DNA of 64,000 nt from Psychrobacillus sp042885655 (lineage in GTDB: Bacteria > Bacillota > Bacilli > Bacillales_A > Planococcaceae), in assembly GCF_042885655.1 (NCBI RefSeq), contig NZ_JBHVRO010000014.1, positions 13,714 through 77,713 on the forward strand, read 5' to 3'. Numbering within the stretch: position 1 is the stretch's first letter; each line of letters begins with the position of its first letter. Both the position numbers and the translations under genes were made by a program. The notes below the pieces were generated by a model, which worked only from the letters and a program-made list of their open reading frames with translations, was not told where the DNA came from and did not search any database. This document shows positions 34,358 to 43,644 of this stretch, piece by piece.

Positions 34358-35809
34358 TTACTCTTCTTTTTTTAGATTTAAGAAATTACTAATTACCTTT
34401 ACATATTCATTTTTGGGATATTTCTTATATAAATCGCTTGATAATCGAATCGGGTCACCAAAAAAATATCGCTCATATTGGGTTTGTCTTGTACCGAATG
34501 AACTCATTGTTAGATCCCATGCTAAACGAAATATTCTTACACGTTCCTCTGCGGTCTTAGTTGCTCCTTGAAGATAGATATCTAAGTCATTTCTAATACT
34601 AGATTGAAATGCTTTTTCGGTTGGCAATGTAATCATTCCACTAGCTCCGATTAACTGAATAATTTCAGTGAAACGAGGATATATTTTAGGGAAGATGTTA
34701 CCAGCAACTTGAAGCGGGAACATTTCTGGACGCATATATCCCCATTCATCTAATTTTGCATTATTCTCTGATTTTTCTAATAAGGCTTTCATTGTTTCTA
34801 GACCAATGATAATTTCTGACATCTTTTCTTGAATATGCTGATACTCGCTAATATTAATCGTTTCGATAAGAAGCTCGGCGATACCTAAGATGAACTCTGT
34901 TTTTACAATTTGTCTATTCAATACTTGGTGCTTAGTAAAGGGATGGAAAGAGCTTTGAATTGGGAAAGCTTCTGCCACTTCCGCATTATTGTAATAAAAT
35001 ACCCTATTCCAAGGTACTAATACATTGTCAAAGACAACGATAGAATCCATTTCTTCGAACCGCGAGCTTAATGGATGATTAAAAGAGGATTGTCCTCCTA
35101 TGAATGTGTCCCTACAAATAAACTTTATTCCTTTTGTATTAGAAGGAATCGAAAAAGCAAAAGCTTCATCTTCATTAAACAGAAATTTCCCAACGCTAAA
35201 TACTAATACTTCATCTGTTAAACCCCCTTGAGTAGCAAGAAGACGGGCGCCTTTAATGATGATTCCTTCTTCATTTTTATCAATAACTTTTGCGGCAATT
35301 GGCTCATCGGTTTCTTCGAAGTAGATATAAGAACGATTCACTTGTGGAGAAATAAAGGTATGAGTAAACGACAGGTCATTTTCCCTGGCCAATTCATAAA
35401 ATGCTTGCAGATTATTTGGAAAACATTTGTCTTTATTTTTTAAAAAGGATGCTGAAGAGGCAAAGCTCATTAATACCGTATTCAAATAATCTGGGCTTCT
35501 TCCCATGATGCCTCCTGAATACCTAGCCCAATGTTCACTCATCTTTCTTCTTTTTATTAAGTCATCTTTCGTTTTTGGTTGTAAATAGGAAAGGCCAATA
35601 AGTTCACCTGATACTGGGGAAATAAAAGTCATCTCATCTTTTAGTTTTGGGTCATGCTGCAAATCATAAAGAGCCGCTTTTGACTGAATAAGTCCCTTGA
35701 AGGCTGGTTGTTCAGAGAGCAACCCCTCAATTTTTTCACCGTCGTACCAAATTTCATTATTTAGCTGATTTAATCGGTCAATATAATCTTTTCCATTAAT
35801 AGCCCCCAT
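34358..35809 (-). CDS. 4-hydroxyphenylacetate 3-hydroxylase-family flavin monooxygenase (HpaB/YoaI-like)
   Basis: A 483-residue protein of the HpaB large-subunit family, the same length as B. subtilis YoaI. Family landmarks include an N-terminal AINGKDYIDRLN, RSPDYLNTVLMSFA, FVSPQ-like FISPQVNRS, an SSRFEEMDSIVVFDNVLVPW segment and a C-terminal helical bundle with GASGMITLP. These enzymes hydroxylate phenols with reduced FAD supplied by a separate reductase; no reductase gene is nearby. GGAGGTGAAAC precedes the ATG. Confidence 0.87.
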   Translation of the reverse strand: MGAINGKDYIDRLNQLNNEIWYDGEKIEGLLSEQPAFKGLIQSKAALYDLQHDPKLKDEMTFISPVSGELIGLSYLQPKTKDDLIKRRKMSEHWARYSGGIMGRSPDYLNTVLMSFASSASFLKNKDKCFPNNLQAFYELARENDLSFTHTFISPQVNRSYIYFEETDEPIAAKVIDKNEEGIIIKGARLLATQGGLTDEVLVFSVGKFLFNEDEAFAFSIPSNTKGIKFICRDTFIGGQSSFNHPLSSRFEEMDSIVVFDNVLVPWNRVFYYNNAEVAEAFPIQSSFHPFTKHQVLNRQIVKTEFILGIAELLIETINISEYQHIQEKMSEIIIGLETMKALLEKSENNAKLDEWGYMRPEMFPLQVAGNIFPKIYPRFTEIIQLIGASGMITLPTEKAFQSSIRNDLDIYLQGATKTAEERVRIFRLAWDLTMSSFGTRQTQYERYFFGDPIRLSSDLYKKYPKNEYVKVISNFLNLKKEE

Positions 35810-36057
35810 GTTTCACCTCCGATTTAAATCAATATTTATAGCTGTTTTCACAAGCTAAGTAGTTCAATATTTATTACCTCTTACTAAAATTAATCTATGA
35901 AATTAGAGCATGCTAATATTCCTGCTTTAGCTTACGAGGCAAGTTATCCCAATAAGAAAAGAGTTTTTGTGTGGATTTAATGTTACAATTAATGAAAAAT
36001 AATCCAATTTATTAATTAAAGCATTATGAAGGACTATGCGGTAGAAAGGAGGATTTT

Positions 36058-36456
36058 ATGTATAGAATAAATTTATTATATTTAATATTCTTCATTTTAT
36101 TAACAAGTTGTTCTAGACAGGAAACAGTTAAAGCTACTGGCGAAGGAGAATATTGGAAAGCACATATGATATACGAAGTGACCGATTCAGAACTCTATGA
36201 TAGAGGAGGAATTGAATATACAGGAGATGAAGAACTTATATATGTCACTTATAAGGTAATTACTGGCCTCGGAGGGCGGGGCGGGGAACTTTATCCTCAA
36301 GAAAAACAAACCGCTATATCGTTTGGGATGGGGGCAACTAACCATCCTCCAACTAAAGATGAAGTAGTTATTGAGTTAAATCATACTTATATTGAAATTA
36401 AATGGCAGACTGAAACAGGGGAATATGAAGAAAAAATTGACTTGAAAGTTAACTAA
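36058..36456 (+). CDS. Small uncharacterised lipoprotein
   Basis: A 132-residue protein with a signal peptide and lipobox LTSC (Cys18), followed by a compact beta-rich domain (YWKAHMIYEVT; ELIYVTYKVI; YIEIKWQTETGEYEEKIDLKV). It resembles many small Bacillus lipoproteins of unknown role. AAAGGAGGA precedes the ATG. Confidence 0.65.
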   Translation: MYRINLLYLIFFILLTSCSRQETVKATGEGEYWKAHMIYEVTDSELYDRGGIEYTGDEELIYVTYKVITGLGGRGGELYPQEKQTAISFGMGATNHPPTKDEVVIELNHTYIEIKWQTETGEYEEKIDLKVN

Positions 36457-36580
36457 TTTTGAGAGAATTTTGAAAAGAGAAGAGAAAAAACACGCGAGGG
36501 GAATTCAAGGATTAAACAAGTAGATTATATTTAAGAGATGTAAAATTAGAAGACGAATTTATAAAAAGGTAGATAATTAA

Positions 36581-36787
36581 ATGAGTAGATTACTGGTAAT
36601 GACAGTAGGTATGACTCATAGTGGGAGAACAATATTTGCGAAAGCTTTAGAAAATGAGCTATCAAACTCGGCTGTGATCGACCAAGATAAACATGTTGAA
36701 TTTCTCAATACTTATTATCGGCTACACAATCAATGTAAATACGTTCAAGTACGCTCTAATCTAATAGAAATACCGAGTCACAATTAA
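36581..36787 (+). pseudogene. Truncated P-loop kinase-like gene
   Basis: The 68-residue frame starts like a small ATP-binding kinase protein (MSRLLVMTVGMTHSGRTIFAK; then DQDKHVEFLNTYYR). The Walker A lysine has become arginine (HSGRT), and the frame ends after about 50 recognisable residues. Full-length relatives are near 190 residues. It is best read as a decayed 5' fragment. Confidence 0.55.
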
Positions 36788-37234
36788 TATTCTCTTTGAA
36801 TTTTTGCGGACCCCTGAAAAGGAAGCATTATTTGATTAAAATTAAAGTTATTACATAAAAGGTTCAAGAACAATTCTAAATTGTTCTTGAACCTTTTTTA
36901 CCTTTACCTGCTACGGATAGTATCCTTCATTTAAACATTCGTCTTTATTTTAGAATTAACTACTATAAATAGATCATTGCTATTGGACATTTATCTATTC
37001 CGATCACTTACTCTCGAATAGACTATAAAATGCTTCGAATTGAGGGTGATTTAAAGGCGATTTTGATAAGTGGATTCAAAATGTTAACTAATGAAAGAAT
37101 GGTTCAAATTCTGGATAAAGAGGTTATTATTCTTATTAAATCCTCAAGCACGAACTGATGGGCTTGATAGACAGGATATTAATGCTGAATGGAATTAAAT
37201 AATAACAAGATTAAACTTATAAGAGGTGAATTGA
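36788..37234. other. Gene-free region with a terminator and possible gene remnants
   Basis: A very strong terminator lies at 36858-36897 (arms GGTTCAAGAACAATT/AATTGTTCTTGAACC, then TTTTTT). Beyond it, short open stretches such as MLTNERMVQILDKEV near 37080 look like leftovers of a lost gene. No complete gene is present. Confidence 0.5.
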
Positions 37235-38212
37235 ATGAAAAAAATTTGGATGCTATATCCGAAAGGAAATCTTTTAAAGGAGGAGCTTTATCAATTGTAT
37301 GCCACCGAGGCTAGAAATCTAGGTGCAGAAGTTATTTTTTTTTCCAGCGAATCTGTGAACTGGGAAACTAAGACAATAAAAGGCTATGTCTATGACGATG
37401 TAAAGTGGCGTAAGAAGCAATCCTCTTTTCCAAATAATATAATAGTAGTGGATGACAGGCTTATTGAAAAAGAGAACTTACTAAGGAGGAAATTAATAAC
37501 TCCATCCTCAATTGAGGGTTATTTAGTAAAGGATAAATGGACTATCTATGAGAGGCTTCAACATGGTGAATTTCATAATGAGTTGATTCCCTCTGAAAAA
37601 ATTAAATCATCCGGACATTTTTTTAGAATGCTTAAAGAATATAGGAAATTAGTAATTAAGCCTACTATCGGTTTAAAACAATATGTAATTGAACAGAAAG
37701 GGAATCGTTATTTTGTGACTGGTGGAGAAAAAACGAAAGAGAAAAGCAGAGAAGAATTAAAACAGTTAGTCATTGAGTTACAAAGGCAAGAACAGCATAT
37801 TGTTCAGCCGCATCTTCTATGCAGGACTAAAGAGGGAGAGTTTTTTGATTTTAAAGTTAGTCTTCAGAAAGAAAATCGTAATCAATGGGGGATTAAAAAA
37901 ATAGTTCCAAGGTTTTATTTAAGAAATCATCAGTATTTAGCTAATGAGAATATCGACTCGTTTTTAAAGCGCAGTTTTCTCATTAATTTTAACGTGACTA
38001 AAAATATGCTTCAGACCTTTTGCCATCAATTTCTTCAAAGGCTAGATAAAAAATACGCAGTGGTTGATGAGTTTTCTCTATATTTAAAAATGGATGATCT
38101 ACAGAAAGTCTGGGTGGATGAAGTTCAATGGAAAGTAAATGAAGCTGATTTTGTAAGAAAGCATCTCAAAAAAGCTCTCCTGTTCTCAGAGAAGAAGGGG
38201 GTCCTTGAATGA
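37235..38212 (+). CDS. YheC/YheD-like ATP-grasp protein with degenerate active site
   Basis: A 325-residue paralogue of the N-terminal half of the fusion at 13797, sharing its segment order: IWMLYPKGN, SSEIKSSGHFFRMLKEY, LVIKPTIG, HIVQPHLL, FFDFKVSLQKE. Key residues have drifted. The glycine loop GRKGKG is replaced by GLKQY, D-x-R becomes DFK, and the metal strand E-x-N becomes DEVQWK. It is therefore likely catalytically inactive and could serve as a substrate-binding or scaffolding partner. It overlaps the following Mur ligase gene by four bases. AAGAGGTG precedes the ATG. Confidence 0.72.
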   Translation: MKKIWMLYPKGNLLKEELYQLYATEARNLGAEVIFFSSESVNWETKTIKGYVYDDVKWRKKQSSFPNNIIVVDDRLIEKENLLRRKLITPSSIEGYLVKDKWTIYERLQHGEFHNELIPSEKIKSSGHFFRMLKEYRKLVIKPTIGLKQYVIEQKGNRYFVTGGEKTKEKSREELKQLVIELQRQEQHIVQPHLLCRTKEGEFFDFKVSLQKENRNQWGIKKIVPRFYLRNHQYLANENIDSFLKRSFLINFNVTKNMLQTFCHQFLQRLDKKYAVVDEFSLYLKMDDLQKVWVDEVQWKVNEADFVRKHLKKALLFSEKKGVLE

Positions 38213-39315
38213 CAATCAATTTTAAGAAAGTGAAACCTAAAATTGCTATAACAGGTAGTGCTGGTAAAACTACCGTAAAATCAATGGTAAGTTCCATCTT
38301 AAGAGAACAATGGATTATTTATGAATCGAGCGATTATCAAAATACGACAGAAAATACTCCAAATCATAAAGAAAAGATAGGACCAATTCATCGGGCTACT
38401 GTATTAGAATATGGGATGGGCTTCGCTGGCCAAATTACAGAACATTGTTCTATCATTCAGCCTAATATTTCAATTATCACCAACGTTGGATCTGCCCATA
38501 TTGGAAATTTTGATGGGAAACTTGAAAAACTGGTTGCTGCAAAGTCTGAAATTATAAAAGGAATGGACCAGGATGGTGTATTGTTCTTAAACCGAGATGA
38601 TAAAAACTCTAAAATGCTATACACCTCTGCATTTAAAGGCAAAATCATTACCGTCGGTATAGAAACATCCGGAAATTATAAAGCCCAGCAAATTCGCTAT
38701 GGAAAAGAAGGAATGGAGTTTACCGTAAAATTAAAGGGAACAAAATATTTGTTTAAAATTCCAGTATACGGACAACACAATATATACAATGCATTATTTG
38801 CTATTGCAGTAGCGGATCTTTTAGGATTTCCACCCCAAGACATGCAAAATGGTTTAAACTTCATCCTCAAGCCAGATCATCGATTGAATTTATTTCATTT
38901 GAAAGATGGTATTACTGTGATTGATGATACTGTGCACTCTCATCCGCCTGCAGTCAAGGCTGCCATCGATGTCTTAATGCATGTAGGAAAAAACAAAAGA
39001 ATTGCTGTACTAGGAAGTATGAGCGAGCTTGGTGATCGAATGGAAAAGGACCATAAAGATGTTGGTAAATATGTGGCGAACAAAAAAGTTGATGAATTAT
39101 TTACGTATGGAAACTTTTCGCGTTATATTACGGAAGGTGCTTTGTCGGCAGGGATGGTCAAAGATAAAGCAAAGCATTATACAGGATTATATAGAAAAAA
39201 TCTCCACGAAGATCTTTTGGAGGCCATCGAACCAGGAACAACCATTCTTGTAAAAGGATCTAGTAAGCAGAATCTATTTGAAACAGTGGAATATTTACTT
39301 AGCCGTTACAGTTGA
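38209..39315 (+). CDS. MurF-type ligase without N-terminal substrate domain
   Basis: A 368-residue Mur ligase that starts almost directly with the ATPase: P-loop GSAGKTT at residues 15-21, then NTTENTPN, LEYGMGFAGQITEHC, NVGSAHIGNF, HNIYNALFAIAVA and IDDTVHSHPPAVKAA. It matches the second half of the 13797 fusion closely (EYGM, ITEHCSII, IDDTVHSHP). All ATPase residues look intact. With the gene before it, it forms the split counterpart of that fusion. Lacking the UDP-binding domain, it is not a peptidoglycan MurF. Confidence 0.8.
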   Translation: MTINFKKVKPKIAITGSAGKTTVKSMVSSILREQWIIYESSDYQNTTENTPNHKEKIGPIHRATVLEYGMGFAGQITEHCSIIQPNISIITNVGSAHIGNFDGKLEKLVAAKSEIIKGMDQDGVLFLNRDDKNSKMLYTSAFKGKIITVGIETSGNYKAQQIRYGKEGMEFTVKLKGTKYLFKIPVYGQHNIYNALFAIAVADLLGFPPQDMQNGLNFILKPDHRLNLFHLKDGITVIDDTVHSHPPAVKAAIDVLMHVGKNKRIAVLGSMSELGDRMEKDHKDVGKYVANKKVDELFTYGNFSRYITEGALSAGMVKDKAKHYTGLYRKNLHEDLLEAIEPGTTILVKGSSKQNLFETVEYLLSRYS

Positions 39316-39404
39316 ATATCGTCATGCCCTAAGCTTAGACAGTCGATTCATTGTACCTACTTAGAAAGGGGAACATATACAAACCTTGATATAAAAATAA
39401 AAGT

Positions 39405-39452
39405 TAGGCATACAATTGTGCCGGTAATTGGATGCCTATAATAAGTTTTATT
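39405..39452 (+). terminator. Hairpin after the split ligase pair
   Basis: Outer TAGGCAT/ATGCCTA and inner CAATT/AATTG stems are followed by TAATAAGTTTTATT. It is a plausible but not strong terminator. Confidence 0.5.
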
Positions 39453-39464
39453 CAAGTAAATGTA

Positions 39465-39499
39465 ATTCAAAAAAGACCGTAAGTAAGTCTCTTGCGGTC
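39465..39499 (-). terminator. Terminator of the HtrA-like protease gene
   Basis: On the minus strand GACCGCAAG/CTTACGGTC (one G-U pair) with a 7-base loop is followed by TTTTTTGAATT. Confidence 0.75.
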
Positions 39500-39511
39500 A
39501 TTTACATAGCT

Positions 39512-40339
39512 TTAATTAGTTCCATTTTGCTGTTTGTAATACTCGTCAATCGGTATAAATAAACCTACTCTACCGTACGTATCATGATCCAATGTAGCAA
39601 AAATTACACCTATTACTTGCCCATTTGTATTCAAAACTGGGCTGCCACTATTTCCGCGGTAAACGGGGGCCTTCATCATAACGACAGGCTCTTTCCAATC
39701 GCTTAACTGGATATAATCTATAACTTTTCCTTCATTTGCGATGCCCGTGAAGCTTAGAGGATTGCCTATAAAGTTAACGGGATCTCCTTCTTCAAAAATC
39801 GTTTGTTCGGCTAGATCTAAATAGGGTAAATCTTCACCATTTATATCTAATACCGCAAGATCAACTGAAGGATATGTGTCTACAACTTTAGCTTTGAAAC
39901 GACGATCATCTGGAAACCCAACCGTTACTGTCTTATGTCCTTCTACGACATGATAATTTGTTAATATTTTTCCTTCACTTGAAATGGAAAAGCCAGTTCC
40001 TTTGCTGCCATCTGTTAAAACAACGACAACGGCCTTTTTAAAACTAGTAATATCATCTTGAGATGATAATTTAGCAGAAGTTTTTAAGAATTCTATGGCA
40101 GGAATTGAATATATTGAAAAGATAGCCGCAAAGGTATTAACGAATAGTATAGTAGCCATAAAATAGAATATCCATTTAGGAAAAGGTCGTTTAGATTTGC
40201 GACTTATTTTTTCTTGAGCGTCGTCAAGAAGGGCTTCTCGTTGAGCTTCTAACACAAATTCTAAAAACTCTTCATCTATTTCTTCACCAATATTTTCGTT
40301 ATTCCATTCATCCTTAAGCTGTTTTTCATTTGGATCCAT
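39512..40339 (-). CDS. Membrane-anchored trypsin-like serine protease (HtrA/DegP-like, no PDZ)
   Basis: A 275-residue protein. It has an acidic cytoplasmic N-terminus (about 1-55), one transmembrane helix (WIFYFMATILFVNTFAAIF), then an outside trypsin-like domain with His in ILTNYHVVEG, Asp in SVDLAVLD and Ser in YRGNSGSPV. The triad is complete, but the chain stops after the protease domain, so there is no PDZ domain as in HtrA. A surface protein-quality or signalling role is likely. The start at 40339 is chosen because TTAGGA lies upstream; an in-frame start at 40366 is weaker. Confidence 0.8.
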   Translation of the reverse strand: MDPNEKQLKDEWNNENIGEEIDEEFLEFVLEAQREALLDDAQEKISRKSKRPFPKWIFYFMATILFVNTFAAIFSIYSIPAIEFLKTSAKLSSQDDITSFKKAVVVVLTDGSKGTGFSISSEGKILTNYHVVEGHKTVTVGFPDDRRFKAKVVDTYPSVDLAVLDINGEDLPYLDLAEQTIFEEGDPVNFIGNPLSFTGIANEGKVIDYIQLSDWKEPVVMMKAPVYRGNSGSPVLNTNGQVIGVIFATLDHDTYGRVGLFIPIDEYYKQQNGTN

Positions 40340-40435
40340 TCGCACACATCCTAACTGTATACACATTCTTTACATGTATTATACACAATTGGAAAGGTAC
40401 AGGGTTTTGGTATAAATTATTTCATATGAATGATG

Positions 40436-40468
40436 CAGTTTGGGGCACAGGAATTGTGCCCCAAACTG
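40436..40468. repeat. Perfect 14-bp hairpin without a U-run
   Basis: Arms CAGTTTGGGGCACA/TGTGCCCCAAACTG enclose GGAAT just after a small minus-strand gene. Neither direction has a clear T-run, so it may be a stabilising 3' structure or a factor-assisted terminator. Confidence 0.55.
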
Positions 40469-40480
40469 ATAAAGTTTAAT

Positions 40481-40657
40481 TTAGTATGACTTTTCTTCTT
40501 CACTTTTCTCTCTTCGGTTTGGAGTCATCTTTCCTATCTTTGGTTTTAAATTACCTAGCTCAGCTAATTCGAGAGAAATCTCTTCTTTCTTACTACTTGG
40601 ATTTTTAGCCATAGAACCTTTATTATTGCTAGCTCCTTGATGATTTTCTCTTGTCAA
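40481..40657 (-). CDS. Small hydrophilic protein (58 aa)
   Basis: A 58-residue charged protein beginning MTRENHQGASNNKGSMAKN and rich in Lys, Glu, Ser and Asn, without cysteine or membrane segments. A TTG start with GGAGG at 8 bases spacing and a stop before a strong hairpin support expression. Size and composition resemble small spore proteins, but no family can be named. Confidence 0.5.
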   Translation of the reverse strand: MTRENHQGASNNKGSMAKNPSSKKEEISLELAELGNLKPKIGKMTPNRREKSEEEKSY

Positions 40658-40743
40658 AATTATAACCTCCCATCTAAACTATTTTGATGCCTTTTTAACA
40701 TGGTTCGAAAATAATTATTAATGTATGCAAATTAAAAAAAAAA

Positions 40744-41121
40744 TTACATTATTTCTAAACGACCATTTTCAAGCGTTAAATTCTTCTTTAAACATTCCTC
40801 TGGAAAAATAAAAGTCCATGGCATACTAGTTTTAGGTTGAATAAAAAGAGTAGGAAGTGTAAAAGTATTTTCCGCAATGATTTCACTGTTTTCCACATAA
40901 GCTATTCTTTTTTTACTAAAAATAAAAAAATTCTCAGTAAAATTATGGATTAACACTGTAACTAATAATTCTTTTTTATGGTTAAATGCTTGTCTAATTG
41001 GAACAAGCCGAACATTAGAAAAATGCACTCTATTTGTTTCAAGAAAAATCTTCTCAATTTCTTTTCGATCTTTACTAGATAAGGTTTTATCCCATGATGG
41101 TTCAAAATCAAGCTTTTGCAA
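40744..41121 (-). CDS. SLAP-domain protein
   Basis: A 125-residue protein with the pattern of the surface-layer-associated (SLAP) domain: LDFEPSWDKTLSSKDR at the start, VRLVPIRQAFNHKKELLVTVLIHN in the middle and FTLPTLFIQPKTSMPWTFIFP at the end. It lacks a signal peptide, as other short members do. SLAP-domain proteins of Bacillales are often linked to accessory secretion or the cell surface. It is a lone gene here. Confidence 0.75.
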   Translation of the reverse strand: MQKLDFEPSWDKTLSSKDRKEIEKIFLETNRVHFSNVRLVPIRQAFNHKKELLVTVLIHNFTENFFIFSKKRIAYVENSEIIAENTFTLPTLFIQPKTSMPWTFIFPEECLKKNLTLENGRLEIM

Positions 41122-41272
41122 AGCTAAAACCTCCTTCAGAATATAAAAAGTTATCTCAATTACATGTATTGAATGTTTCGTAATACCATATGTTAAAGGT
41201 AATAAGGGAAGAAAGCTTATTCATGTGTAGTCCTTCTTTTCAAATCATATGCTATTTTAAAAGGGGTGTACA

Positions 41273-42736
41273 ATGAGAGATTATGTGAATATGATAAAAA
41301 CCTTCTTACCACAAGAGGCAACTATACTCGAATTGCAGCATCCCCAAAAGAGACCCGCCATATTGGTCGCAGATATTGATGGAGATAATATAGAAGAATT
41401 ATTTGGAGCATATAAATATAAAGAACAAAACTATCTATTGGGTTTAAAAATAATGAATAATCTATGGCATCCTTTCATTCATATAAGAGGAAATGGATAC
41501 GGTGTATCAGATTTAATGGCAGCACCAATCACGGATAATGGGACAAATACCTTAATTGTTGGTTGGCAGATAGGTAGCCTGTGGTCTGAATTAAATCTAT
41601 TAAAGTGGACGAAAAATGGATTTGTTGGATTAACTAAGAGCAGTATTGTCTATAGTAAATTAGAAGTTGAAGACATGCCTGGAAAGCATGGACGGGACGG
41701 ACTGTATGAAGTTGCAATTTGGATACATGATACGGGTGAAGCCTATAAAGTAAACGTGTATCGATATAGTAAAGGGAAGCTTGTTCAAGCAAAAGATGTC
41801 TACCCGTATTATTTTAAAAAAGTAGAAGCATACTATAAAAAATTATTGCAAACAAATGATTACCCCTATTACTGGTACTATTTAGCGGATGCGCAAAAGA
41901 AGGCTGGGGATTTGGAGCAAAGTCTAGATTCAATTGAGAAAACACTTTCCTTTGCTTCTCCTTACCCGTCCCGCCAAAAACTAATAGACATTAAACAACA
42001 AATATTAAGTTGTTTAAAAGTTGATAGGTCTAACAATCAAGAAGTAATAGACAAAAAAAGAGGGAATGTAACTGGTCAAGGTTTCATGGACACAATTTAC
42101 CTTACAGGTAAAAAGACAGATGAAAGCCCCTTTTGGCAAAATATTACCCTCGTAATTTCCAATGAAAAAGCTAACCTTCTTGAAAGAATTCCTCTCAAAG
42201 AAAATGCGGGTTATAACCCTACGATATTTCTTGGTAATTTTACAGGAGACTATATAGAAGACATACTCGTTGTTATAGATACAGGGGGGAGCGGCGGCAT
42301 AATATATGCATACATCTTTTCTTTTATGGAAGGAAAAATGCGCCAAATATTTAATGCGGATGAATATAATGAACGCACCAAGTATGATGTCAATTTCCAA
42401 AATCAATACAAAGCAACAGTCATAAGCTCAATCCCAAAAAAGTTGTATTTACTGGATTTAATTTATAAAGGAAAAGAATATTTAACAGAGATTTATAACG
42501 AGGATGGAACATTGAAACAGCCAATAACAGGATGGGTAGATCCAATTGGTGGTCTTTATCCAATTGACTTTGCAAGGGAAGGAACCTACGAACTTATTGC
42601 TTTTCAAGAAATCGCTGGAAGATACCATGCAGATGGATTAGGATACATAGAAAATGTACTAAAGTGGAACGGCCATGAGTTCGTATCTGATAGACAAAGC
42701 GTATCCATCTTTGGTGAGGATTTACCACCAGGTTAA
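41273..42736 (+). CDS. FG-GAP/VCBS-like repeat protein of Bacillales
   Basis: A 487-residue protein without signal peptide. Two regions resemble FG-GAP/VCBS calcium-loop repeats (AILVADIDGDNIEELFGAY near residue 30 and FLGNFTGDYIEDILVVIDTGGSGG near 325). Between them lies a TPR-like helical pair (YYWYYLADAQKKAGDLEQSLDSIEKTL). Similar proteins are common in spore formers and uncharacterised. AAAAGGGGTGTACA precedes the ATG. Confidence 0.65.
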   Translation: MRDYVNMIKTFLPQEATILELQHPQKRPAILVADIDGDNIEELFGAYKYKEQNYLLGLKIMNNLWHPFIHIRGNGYGVSDLMAAPITDNGTNTLIVGWQIGSLWSELNLLKWTKNGFVGLTKSSIVYSKLEVEDMPGKHGRDGLYEVAIWIHDTGEAYKVNVYRYSKGKLVQAKDVYPYYFKKVEAYYKKLLQTNDYPYYWYYLADAQKKAGDLEQSLDSIEKTLSFASPYPSRQKLIDIKQQILSCLKVDRSNNQEVIDKKRGNVTGQGFMDTIYLTGKKTDESPFWQNITLVISNEKANLLERIPLKENAGYNPTIFLGNFTGDYIEDILVVIDTGGSGGIIYAYIFSFMEGKMRQIFNADEYNERTKYDVNFQNQYKATVISSIPKKLYLLDLIYKGKEYLTEIYNEDGTLKQPITGWVDPIGGLYPIDFAREGTYELIAFQEIAGRYHADGLGYIENVLKWNGHEFVSDRQSVSIFGEDLPPG

Positions 42737-42872
42737 TAAAGTCATAGACTATGCAGCAATTTTTTTAGAGACATGAAAAGCTAATTTCGGCTGCAATTAA
42801 CTAAAGGTAAACTTTTATGAAGGGATACGCCGATGAAAAATAGGAAGCTTACATGCAATAAAGAATTGAAAT

Positions 42873-42904
42873 AACTCCCGAAATTGTATCTTCGGGAGTT
42901 TCCT
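42873..42904 (+). terminator. Hairpin after the VCBS-like gene
   Basis: Arms AACTCCCGAA/TTCGGGAGTT with an 8-base loop; the T-run is weak. Confidence 0.55.
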
Positions 42905-42971
42905 ATATGAGTAAGAAAGTATCTTTTCTTTCATTATACAAAAAGGATTTAAACCTATTCCTAAAGTTGTA

Positions 42972-43097
42972 GGAGAGCGACGGACAGACCACAGCCATAA
43001 GATTATCGAAAAGAGAGGCAGGTCGTGACGTTAGTCACGGCCTGCCTCTTCCAGAGCTTTCGGTAACGATTTAGCTCAAGACTGTCCAAAGCGCTCC
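42972..43097. repeat. GC-rich inverted-repeat element with central hairpin
   Basis: The ends (GGAGAGCGACGGACAG at 42972 and, inverted, CTGTCCAAAGCGCTCC at 43082) are imperfect inverted repeats. The centre is a 16-bp stem, 43014-43029 with 43034-43049 and loop GTTA, broken only by one G-U pair. It is flanked by AT-rich, gene-free DNA (42737-43384) and shares the GAGCGACGG motif with 23327 and, inverted, 16087. Confidence 0.6.
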
Positions 43098-43384
43098 GGA
43101 AACTATTGAAAATAGAGTTTTGTACTTAAATGGTGCTTGCGCTTTTCTTTAGTACCTTCACAAGCTTCATGCGTGGGTCTGCATTTTTTCTCTTTATTTA
43201 TTAATCGAGTGCAATACAATAGTATCCAGTAGTCTTCAGTATGAAGATAAAAAGAAAACTTTTGAAAAAATTCAAATTATCCATTACTTTTTCACGTGTA
43301 AAGAATAATATATATAAATATAAAAGAGTATTTGACAATTTTGTGAACAAGATGAATAATATATAAAAAAGGAGGATGGTCAAA

Positions 43385-43600
43385 GTGGAAAAATATAAGA
43401 ATATGTTAAATGCTACAAGATTTGCAGGTGCCACATTACTTTCTTTAGGAGTAGCTATCTTCTTGTACGGGATTTTTATAAGTGATAATAATGCTGCTAT
43501 TGGTGTTGGTATCGGAACAGTAATGGGATCAGTTTTCATTTTTTTAATTGGTCTATTTCTAGTTGCTTCAGAAGAAATGGTGACAAACTCTAGAAAATGA
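43385..43600 (+). CDS. Small two-helix membrane protein
   Basis: A 71-residue protein with two hydrophobic segments (TRFAGATLLSLGVAIFLYGIFI and GIGTVMGSVFIFLIGLFLVA) and short charged ends. The GTG start is preferred because GGAGG is 9 bases upstream, while the ATG at 43376 abuts it. No family is recognised. It is convergent to the qox operon. Confidence 0.6.
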   Translation: MEKYKNMLNATRFAGATLLSLGVAIFLYGIFISDNNAAIGVGIGTVMGSVFIFLIGLFLVASEEMVTNSRK

Positions 43601-43634
43601 AAAAAGAGAGCGCCTAAAAAGACGCCCTCTTTTA
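43601..43634. terminator. Bidirectional terminator at the end of qoxD
   Basis: A-rich left arm AAAAGAGAGCGCC and T-rich right arm GACGCCCTCTTTT pair with two mismatches between the converging genes, giving U's on both strands. Confidence 0.65.
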
Positions 43635-43644
43635 GTTTTCCTGT

